Notes under the pieces: generated by a model
Seen by the model: only the letters and a program-made list of their open reading frames with translations
The model's database searches: none
What the model was told of the DNA's origin: nothing
In this document: piece by piece, positions 55,207 to 62,107 of the stretch
Layout of the letters: each line of letters starts with the position of its first letter
Position numbering within the stretch: position 1 is the stretch's first letter
Origin: Bacteroidetes Order II. bacterium
Lineage (GTDB): Bacteria > Bacteroidota > Rhodothermia > Rhodothermales > UBA2364
Reading direction: 5' to 3'
Assembly: GCA_016788705.1 (NCBI GenBank)
Contig: JAEUSQ010000053.1
Span: 62,001 to 126,000 of the forward strand
Length of the DNA: 64,000 nt
Translations under genes and position numbers: made by a program

Positions 55207-56928
55207 ATGCAACTTCGCTGCCTAAGCCGCTATTGGTTTGTGTGGTTAACAATCGTCGTACCTGTTTTCTCGCAACCCAGTCCAGAAAAACCCCTTGCGC
55301 CTGTTTCTAAAAACTGGCATATTGTGAATGCCCGAATTGTGCAATCGCCCGGGAAGATTATTGAAAAAGGATCCATTGTCATTGAAAATGGCCTGATCAC
55401 CCAAGTAGGCACTGTTAGCAATGTGCCTTATGATGCCATCGAGATTAAAGGTGACTCCCTCACCCTGTATGCCGGATTTATTGACGGCCTGTCTCACATT
55501 GGTATCCCACGCCCCAAAGAAGAGCCTCTCCCCCGCATTCCCCGTCCAGGAGAGCCGGACTATAACAGGGCTGGCCTACAACCAGATATAGATGTACGGT
55601 CATTCCTCAAAGCTGAGGACCCCAGTGTAGATGAATGGCGAAAATTGGGATTTACCGCCGCACAGGTCGCCCCTTTTGGCAGAATGATGCCAGGAAAAAC
55701 CGCCCTCATTTTTCTTTCCGGCCAAAATGCCAACCAAATGATTTTCCAGCCTCAGGTAGCCCTCATGGGCCAACTGCTTGGTGCTGCACGCGGACAAGGC
55801 CAACAGGTTTATCCCTCCAATGACTTAGGCATTCTTGCATTTTGGCGCCAGGCGTTTGGGGCTGCAAAGCAAAGTTTGTCTTACGAAACCACATACCATA
55901 AAAATCCATTTGGCCTCCAACGACCCGTAACCGATCCGATACACACGGCCTTGTTCCCTGTCTTAAAGGGCGAAAAGCAGGTCATCTTTTTTGCCAATGA
56001 TTACATAGATGCACTAAGAGGACTCCGGCTGGGAGACGATCTGGGATATAAAACCGTTTTAGCTGGACTAAAAAACGGGTACGAAATATTGCCCCAACTC
56101 AAAAGCCGAAGTATGCCCGTTTTCTTATCTTTGGAGTTGCCCGAAGCCCCAAGAGAGATTAAAGAAAAGACCTCAGCAGCATCCACAAACGAACGTATTG
56201 ATTCGCACGCTAAGACGCCTGCCGAAACGGGCCGTTTAATCCAAACCCAAAAAAAGATTTACCTTCAACACGTCCGCCAAGCATCCGTATTTCAGGAGTC
56301 GGGAATCTTGTTTGGTTTTTCAACAAAGGAGGCAAAGGCTTCCAATATTCGAAAGAACTTTGGCACCCTCCTACAAAACGGTCTCAACGAAAACCAGTTA
56401 TTGGCCTCCCTCACCACCAATCCAGCGAAAATTCTGGGGGTTGAAGCACAACTGGGTTCCATTGAAAAGGGGAAAATTGCAAATCTGATTTTTTCTGACG
56501 GCCCAGTATTTGACGAAAAAAGCCAGATCCGGATGGTTATGGTGGAAGGATCGCTTTTCAAATACCCCAAAAACGCCTCCAAGAAAGGAGCAAATGCCGA
56601 AGGAGGGAATGGATCGGGTGCATTTTCGACTGCCTTAGGTACATGGACAATCTCCGTGGTAACACCTGGCGGAGCCCAAGAAGGTACATTGGTTTTTACC
56701 ACTTCGGCAGGCACCCTTCAAGGCAGTCTTAAAACGAATGACGAAAATTCAGCGCTACAAGACGTAAAATTAGAAGGTCAGACCCTTACCTGTAAAGGAT
56801 ATGCCCAAAATTCAGAGATCGTCTTTACGTTGAAATTAGAGGGCGAAACGCTTAGCGGGACGGTTTATGTGACCGCCTTACAATCCGACCTCCCCGTTAC
56901 AGGCACCAGAACCACCAAACCCAATTGA
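55207..56928 (+). CDS. Amidohydrolase-like protein lacking HxH, with C-terminal beta domain
   Basis: A 573-residue secreted protein. From ATG 55207 a signal peptide (WFVWLTIVVPVFSQ) is seen. The amidohydrolase core follows the pattern of imidazolonepropionase-like enzymes: IVNARIVQSPGKIIEKGSIVIENGLITQVG, then YAGFIDGLSHIG. Where active relatives have DAHSH, this has G94-L95-S96-H97, so the first His ligand is lost. TTNPAKILGVEAQLGSIEKGKIA is normal. A C-terminal region (about 480-573, TWTISVVTPGGAQEGTLVF) adds a beta-domain. It is first of three consecutive paralogs, and only the second has an intact HxH motif. It may be inactive or use another mechanism. Its stop lies 2 bp before the next gene. 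Confidence 0.85.
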   Translation: MQLRCLSRYWFVWLTIVVPVFSQPSPEKPLAPVSKNWHIVNARIVQSPGKIIEKGSIVIENGLITQVGTVSNVPYDAIEIKGDSLTLYAGFIDGLSHIGIPRPKEEPLPRIPRPGEPDYNRAGLQPDIDVRSFLKAEDPSVDEWRKLGFTAAQVAPFGRMMPGKTALIFLSGQNANQMIFQPQVALMGQLLGAARGQGQQVYPSNDLGILAFWRQAFGAAKQSLSYETTYHKNPFGLQRPVTDPIHTALFPVLKGEKQVIFFANDYIDALRGLRLGDDLGYKTVLAGLKNGYEILPQLKSRSMPVFLSLELPEAPREIKEKTSAASTNERIDSHAKTPAETGRLIQTQKKIYLQHVRQASVFQESGILFGFSTKEAKASNIRKNFGTLLQNGLNENQLLASLTTNPAKILGVEAQLGSIEKGKIANLIFSDGPVFDEKSQIRMVMVEGSLFKYPKNASKKGANAEGGNGSGAFSTALGTWTISVVTPGGAQEGTLVFTTSAGTLQGSLKTNDENSALQDVKLEGQTLTCKGYAQNSEIVFTLKLEGETLSGTVYVTALQSDLPVTGTRTTKPN

Positions 56929-56930
56929 TC

Positions 56931-58313
56931 ATGAAACTCAATTTCTTCCTGATTGTCTTGTTTTTTTGGGGCTTTGAGGCTTCTCATGCTCAAGATAAAG
57001 GCAACCTTCTTATCCGAAATGGAACCATTCTGACCGTCACCAAAGGTACATTAGAGGGTTCTGACGTATTGATAACCAATGGTAAAATTGCAAAAATAGG
57101 CAAGAAGCTTACCGCACCTACTGGGTATCAAACGATTGATGCGTCTGGACGTTATGTGATGCCCGGGATCATTGATGCACATTCACACATAGCCGTTGAC
57201 GCCGTTAATGAAGCCACCAGCCCCATAACCGCAGAAGTGCAAATCAGGGACGTACTAAATCCATTAGACATTAGTATTTACCGCGCATTGGCTGGTGGGA
57301 CAACCATTTCCCATGCGATGCACGGATCGGCCAATGCCATTGGGGGCCAGTGCCAAACCATTAAACACCGATATGGCGTAAAATTGCCCGAAGCATTGGT
57401 GATGGAGGGCGCACCGAGAACCATCAAGTTTGCGTTGGGTGAGAACCCTACCCGTGTTCATGGTCGCGGGAATGGGGTTAATCCATCCACCAGAATGGGC
57501 GTTGAATATGTGATCCGAGATGCTTTTGAGCGCGGGAAGCGGTATATGAATGAATGGGAAGCCTATAAAAAGAATCCGACAGGCCCGCCACCGGCCTATA
57601 ACCTGCGCAGTGAAGTTATTGCAGACATTCTCAAAGGCAATATTTTAATTCATGCCCACTCGTACCGAGCAGATGAAATTCTGATGCTCATGCAGGTTTT
57701 GAAAGACTATGGCGTCAAAAAAGTGACGTTCCAACATGCAAACGAGGCATTCAAAGTAGCTCCAGAATTGGCCGCCTTCGGGGCTACGGCTTCTGTTTTT
57801 GCGGATTGGTGGGCGTATAAAATGGAGGTCTATTACTCTACTGCCTATAATGCCAGTATCTTAACAAAGAATGGTGTTCGGACTTCGATTAATTCTGATT
57901 CTGCCGACTTTATCCGACACCTGAATCTTGAAGCAGCCAAAACCCAAAAATATGGTGGAATGTCGGATGATGAAGCCTTGGCCATGATCACCATAAACCC
58001 GGCTGCACAGTTGGGTATTGAGCAACGTGCTGGATCTATTGAGGTAGGTAAGGATGCGGATATTGCCATTTTCAATGCCCATCCACTATCCGTCTATGCC
58101 ATCAACCAAGTGACCATTGTGGACGGAGTCGTTCGCTTTGACCGAGATGCGGATCCCGACGATATGCGTCTTTCCATTAGACCCGATGGACCTGTTGAAG
58201 CTGCCGATTTTTCCACCGAGTCTCACGACCGCTGTATGCAGGGTGTAGATTGGCTGTTGGAGGAATCTGCAGCTACACTCGGAGCAAAAATATTTCACCA
58301 ACACAAGCATTAA
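56931..58313 (+). CDS. Secreted metal-dependent amidohydrolase, intact HxH
   Basis: The 460-residue protein starts at ATG 56931 with a signal peptide ending at SHAQ. It has the metal-binding set of the imidazolonepropionase-like superfamily: DAHSH (His84, His86) in GIIDAHSHIAVD, further His in ILIHAHSYRADE and VTFQHANEAFK, and Asp in NSDSADFIRHL. The end has TINPAAQLGIEQRAGSIEVGKDADIAIF. It should hydrolyse amide or amidine bonds outside the cytoplasm. The natural substrate is unknown. It is flanked by two paralogs that have lost these ligands and separated from the first by only 2 bp. Confidence 0.9.
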   Translation: MKLNFFLIVLFFWGFEASHAQDKGNLLIRNGTILTVTKGTLEGSDVLITNGKIAKIGKKLTAPTGYQTIDASGRYVMPGIIDAHSHIAVDAVNEATSPITAEVQIRDVLNPLDISIYRALAGGTTISHAMHGSANAIGGQCQTIKHRYGVKLPEALVMEGAPRTIKFALGENPTRVHGRGNGVNPSTRMGVEYVIRDAFERGKRYMNEWEAYKKNPTGPPPAYNLRSEVIADILKGNILIHAHSYRADEILMLMQVLKDYGVKKVTFQHANEAFKVAPELAAFGATASVFADWWAYKMEVYYSTAYNASILTKNGVRTSINSDSADFIRHLNLEAAKTQKYGGMSDDEALAMITINPAAQLGIEQRAGSIEVGKDADIAIFNAHPLSVYAINQVTIVDGVVRFDRDADPDDMRLSIRPDGPVEAADFSTESHDRCMQGVDWLLEESAATLGAKIFHQHKH

Positions 58314-58339
58314 GCCGCTTATTCGGAGGTACAAACATC

Positions 58340-58723
58340 ATGACAAAACAACGACCTCTTATTTTTCTGTTTCTGTTTGCCTTTTCCGGGCTTCAGTGCT
58401 CATTGCTGGGCCCACAAACCGAAACCCCGCCCCAATTCCCTGGCGGCGAAACACAATTGGGTGAACACATTGGCCTTAATTTGCGCTATCCGGACGCAGC
58501 ATATCAAGCGGGAACAGAAGGAACCGTGATTGTTGAATTCTACGTTGAACGAAATGGTGATATCAGCAATATTACCCTTAAGCAAGGGGTTTCTCCCGAA
58601 TTAGACGAAGAAGCAATCAAATTAATTCAAAATATGCCTCCTTGGGTTCCCGGTATGAGAGGACGTACCAAAGTACGTTCTCGGATGACGCTGCCGGTAA
58701 ATTTCACCATAAAACGGGTTTAA
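58340..58723 (+). CDS. Small TonB C-terminal domain lipoprotein
   Basis: A 127-residue protein that starts 9 bp after a good GGAGGT site (58325-58330). The signal ends in a lipobox (FSGLQC). The rest is a TonB_C domain: GGETQLGEHIGLNLRYPDAAYQAG, then GTVIVEFYVERNGDISNITLKQGVSPELDEEAIKLIQNMPPW. The usual N-terminal membrane anchor and periplasmic Pro-rich spacer of TonB are missing, so it is not a normal energy transducer. Similar short TonB_C lipoproteins are frequent in Bacteroidota without known function. It sits between two amidohydrolase genes with gaps of 26 and 21 bp. Confidence 0.88.
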   Translation: MTKQRPLIFLFLFAFSGLQCSLLGPQTETPPQFPGGETQLGEHIGLNLRYPDAAYQAGTEGTVIVEFYVERNGDISNITLKQGVSPELDEEAIKLIQNMPPWVPGMRGRTKVRSRMTLPVNFTIKRV

Positions 58724-58744
58724 TACCTTGTAATCCGAATTAAA

Positions 58745-60031
58745 ATGCTAAAATTTCTTTTTGCTGCATTGGCCTTAGTCTTGATTGGATTCCAGCCCGA
58801 TCCAGACCCTAAAGCAATCGCATTAACCAATGCACGCCTTGTAACCGTTACAAATGGGGTAATAGAAAATGCCACCCTTCTCATCCGAGACGGTAAGATA
58901 GCAGCTTTAGGCAAAGCGGTTGTCATTCCAAACGGTGCAACAATCATTGATTGTGCAGGGAAATCAGTGTATCCCGGAATGATTGACGGCGGAAGTCAAT
59001 TAGGTCTTTTGGAAGTTAATTCTCTGCCCGAAACAGTAGATCATGATGAATTAGGCAATTTAACCCCACAAATGCAAGCCCTTACGGCGATCAATCCAAA
59101 TTCAGAACTAATACCCGTGACAAGGGTTAATGGCGTTTTGGTTTCTCTTGCTGTTCCAACCGGGGGAATGTTTCCGGGTACCGCGGCTTTGATTCGTCTT
59201 CATGGCTACACACCAGAACAAATGTATGCAGGCTTTAAAGGCGTTGCCATGAACTTTCCGAATACGGGGAGATTTGGTGGATTTGACCGAAGAACCGATG
59301 AGGAAATCACCAAAGCTGCCCAAAAAGCCATCGAAGATCTTAATCAATTCTGGCAACAAGCCCAAGAATACCACCGCATACAAACGGCATTTGCTTCTGG
59401 AAACCATCCCAAAGCCCCCGAATATGTACCCGAAATGGCAGCACTCCAGCCGGTTATTAAAGGTGAATGGCCTCTACTCATCGAAGTTAATACGGCTAAA
59501 GACATCGAAGCGGCCTTGGCATGGGTTAAAGCCCGAAATGTAAAAGCGGTTTTAACAGGCGTCCGTGAAGGCTGGCGGGTGGCCGATAAGATTGCCACTG
59601 CTGGCATACCCGTGATTGCAGGTAGTGTCTTTTCTTTCCCAGCCCGCGCTTCGGATCGTTATGACCGAGGATATGCCAATCCTGGCTTGATGCATAAGGC
59701 AGGCGTCAAAGTGGCCCTTCGTTCCGAAGCAAACGAAAATGCACGAAATCTGCCATTTTTTGCTGGGTATGCGGCAGCTTATGGCCTTGGAAAGGATGAG
59801 GCATTAAAAGCGGTTACGATCACCCCCGCTGAAATTCTTGGGGTTTCCGATCGGTTGGGTTCGCTCGAAGTAGGTAAAGAAGCAACCCTTTTTATTGCCA
59901 ATGGTGACCCTTTTGAACCCAAAACCCAGATTTCTCACCTCTTTATTGTGGGTCGTAGCATTAAAATTGAATCTCGGCAAACACGTTTGTACGAGGAATT
60001 CCTGAACAGAAACCCTGGGCTGGATAAATAA
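58745..60031 (+). CDS. Amidohydrolase-like protein lacking both HxH histidines
   Basis: A 428-residue protein with a signal peptide (MLKFLFAALALVLIGFQ). It has the amidohydrolase opening TNARLVTVTNGVIENATLLIRDGKIAALG, then VYPGMIDGGSQLG where DAHxH would be: residues 83 and 85 are Gly and Gln. The region of the later Asp ligand reads VALRSEANENARNLPF, without the usual SD. The C-terminal strand TPAEILGVSDRLGSLEVGKEATLF is normal, so the fold is kept. It is third in the set with the genes at 55207 and 56931, and may act as a regulatory or binding subunit, or have a different chemistry. Confidence 0.87.
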   Translation: MLKFLFAALALVLIGFQPDPDPKAIALTNARLVTVTNGVIENATLLIRDGKIAALGKAVVIPNGATIIDCAGKSVYPGMIDGGSQLGLLEVNSLPETVDHDELGNLTPQMQALTAINPNSELIPVTRVNGVLVSLAVPTGGMFPGTAALIRLHGYTPEQMYAGFKGVAMNFPNTGRFGGFDRRTDEEITKAAQKAIEDLNQFWQQAQEYHRIQTAFASGNHPKAPEYVPEMAALQPVIKGEWPLLIEVNTAKDIEAALAWVKARNVKAVLTGVREGWRVADKIATAGIPVIAGSVFSFPARASDRYDRGYANPGLMHKAGVKVALRSEANENARNLPFFAGYAAAYGLGKDEALKAVTITPAEILGVSDRLGSLEVGKEATLFIANGDPFEPKTQISHLFIVGRSIKIESRQTRLYEEFLNRNPGLDK

Positions 60032-60056
60032 AGAGCAGATTCGACGCTTTTTTTGG

Positions 60057-60088
60057 AAAGCCTCTTCTTTTGCTGGAGAGGCTTTTTT
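60057..60088 (+). terminator. Terminator of the amidohydrolase operon
   Basis: AAAGCCTCT (60057-60065) pairs perfectly with AGAGGCTTT (60077-60085), an 11-nt loop between, and TTT plus ATTTT follow. It lies 25 bp after the stop of the last amidohydrolase gene. Confidence 0.8.
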
Positions 60089-60121
60089 ATTTTGCATTAA
60101 CCTTCACCTGAAACCATAAAC

Positions 60122-60694
60122 ATGAACCCAATTGTACTTAGCCGTTACGTTTTCTCCTCGAATGTGACCCTTGAAGCCTGTATTGGCGACCTAACCGAAG
60201 AGCGAAGCGATTTAATCGTGAACGCTGCCAATGGACGCCTCCGTCATGGTGGAGGTGTTGCGGGAGCCATTATCGCAAAAGGTGGCAAAGAAATCCAAAC
60301 AGAAAGTACCGACTATGTACGCGAGCACGGAACCATTCCTGTGGGAGGTGTTGTTGTCACGGGTGCGGGCAATTTGCCTACAAAAGGCATCATTCATACT
60401 GTGGGGCCCGTCTGGATGGATGGCAAGCAAAACGAAGATGCTTTTTTGGCTGCTGCTGTTTTGAATACCCTACAAAAGGCCGATGACCTGGGCGCAACAA
60501 GTCTTTCGCTCCCGGCAATCAGCAGCGGCATATTTGCCTATCCTGTTGCGCGATGCGCTACGGTCATCGTGGGATCTATCATTTCCTACTTCAAAACAAA
60601 CCCAAAATCTACCATTCGACGAATCAGAATTGTGGACATACAAGAGGAAACCGCAGAATTGTTTGCCAAAGTGCTCATGGCGCTTGACAATTAA
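60122..60694 (+). CDS. Macro domain protein
   Basis: A 190-residue protein that is nearly all macro domain. ACIGDLTEERSDLIVNAAN opens the fold, RHGGGVAGAIIAKGG supplies the catalytic loop, and LSLPAISSGIFAYPVARCA gives the second loop. Macro domains bind ADP-ribose and often hydrolyse ADP-ribosyl or O-acetyl-ADP-ribose bonds. The GGGVAGAI loop fits the MacroD-type hydrolases. It is alone on the plus strand; its last four bases overlap the end of the facing protease gene. Confidence 0.92.
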   Translation: MNPIVLSRYVFSSNVTLEACIGDLTEERSDLIVNAANGRLRHGGGVAGAIIAKGGKEIQTESTDYVREHGTIPVGGVVVTGAGNLPTKGIIHTVGPVWMDGKQNEDAFLAAAVLNTLQKADDLGATSLSLPAISSGIFAYPVARCATVIVGSIISYFKTNPKSTIRRIRIVDIQEETAELFAKVLMALDN

Positions 60695-62082
60695 GACATG
60701 GAAAGAGATTCCAAATTTACTTCAAACATATTGCCCGAATCCCCTGCATAGAATCTTTCACCCGTTTTCAGCACGATTTGCTCGCCACCGGGAATTTTTC
60801 CACTGCTCAAGGCATAGGTTCCATTTTTAGACCAGCAATCTTCTAAGAAAAAAGCTTGGTCTTTTTCCTCGTATCGGATCACACAATGCCGACGGCTAAT
60901 CTCGGTCTTGTCTTGCGGATACACCAATTGACACATTCGGGCATCCCGGCCAATTGCCAGTGGCTTTTCGCCCAATTCTATGGTTGTCCCTTCATAATAC
61001 CCCCCAACACAAGCCAAGACCGGAACATGAGGCCCAGCAGTAAACTTCGCACTCCGTCCGGATGGAATTCTTCTACTCACCAACTCGCGGCTCCGTGTTA
61101 CTGCTTCACGCATCATCACCCGTCCTCTTTTGGTTAATGCCAAAATGACCGCAGTTACACTGAGCAAAATCGCGACTAAAAGCCCGATCAGGTACAACCG
61201 ATCTTTGATCGGATTTGCAACGCCCGATGCAGGTAATACCCCCCCCTCACTGATACCGGAACAAGGCGCAGCGGCATATGTGTACGGTATTTTTAATTCA
61301 TCTAACCCTTGAACCCATTCATCAAACGGAAGCGCCCATCCAATTCCTTCGCCAATGGCTAAACGTTGTTCCTCGCCTTGGGTATTGCGGATCGTCGTAA
61401 GCGCTTTTTCCACATTAATGCCAATCACCTCTCCACAAGCATTAAACATGGGTCCTCCGGAGTTTCCTGCATTGATCGCTGCATCGGTTTGGAACAACTT
61501 CCGCCCATATTCATCTTTTCGGACTTCTTTGCTGATAATGCCACGAGTTAAGGAAGGTATATAAAAGTCATCCCCCCCAGCATCTCGGTCTGCAGCAGCC
61601 GGATAACCCATCACATTAACGGTCTGTGCCATTCGCACCCAATTGGTCGGTACAAACGGAACCAAGTCCCGAACAATTGGCTCCGAGAGTTTTAAAATGG
61701 CCACATCTTTGGGAGAGCGCCAAACCACTTCGGCTGGTATTTCTTTACCAGGCCCCAATGAAACGATATAGGAAAACTTTAGATTTGCAGCTGCAAACCG
61801 TCGCTGTTCCCATGGATCTCCAATGGTCCGAAGAAAAAAATCTCGGTCGAATGCGACATGTGCATTTGTTACGACATAGTTTTTAGAAATAATCAACGCC
61901 GATCCACCTTGAGAAGTTACCGATTCGTTTTCATCTAAATCTTCAACCTCGGTCCAGATACGGATAGCAACGCCACGCATCCGTTCGGCGGCAACTTCCA
62001 GCCCCTCTTGTGCATGAACAATGTCTAACAACGATGGGAACATCAAAAACCATATAAACCACTTCCACAAAGGAGTAGCCAT
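60691..62082 (-). CDS. Periplasmic trypsin-like protease with TM helix and cytoplasmic FHA domain
   Basis: A 463-residue protein from ATG 62082, after which a signal-like segment (WKWFIWFLMFPSLLDIVHAQ) follows. The trypsin/DegP-type protease domain spans about 27-265, with triad His75 (VTNAHV), Asp126 (KDVAIL) and Ser208 (AGNSGGP). A transmembrane helix is at 296-318. The cytoplasmic FHA domain (about 368-455) has GRD, SRRH and NGT motifs (Gly378, Arg379, Ser396, His399, Asn420) for binding phospho-Thr. An in-frame extension to 62142 has no match. It lies 25 bp downstream of the membrane kinase gene on the same strand, so the kinase may supply the phosphorylated ligand. The substrate is unknown. 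Confidence 0.9.
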   Translation of the reverse strand: MATPLWKWFIWFLMFPSLLDIVHAQEGLEVAAERMRGVAIRIWTEVEDLDENESVTSQGGSALIISKNYVVTNAHVAFDRDFFLRTIGDPWEQRRFAAANLKFSYIVSLGPGKEIPAEVVWRSPKDVAILKLSEPIVRDLVPFVPTNWVRMAQTVNVMGYPAAADRDAGGDDFYIPSLTRGIISKEVRKDEYGRKLFQTDAAINAGNSGGPMFNACGEVIGINVEKALTTIRNTQGEEQRLAIGEGIGWALPFDEWVQGLDELKIPYTYAAAPCSGISEGGVLPASGVANPIKDRLYLIGLLVAILLSVTAVILALTKRGRVMMREAVTRSRELVSRRIPSGRSAKFTAGPHVPVLACVGGYYEGTTIELGEKPLAIGRDARMCQLVYPQDKTEISRRHCVIRYEEKDQAFFLEDCWSKNGTYALSSGKIPGGEQIVLKTGERFYAGDSGNMFEVNLESLSMS

Positions 62083-62107
62083 TTTTCTGACTCCAGTTAG
62101 ACTGACT

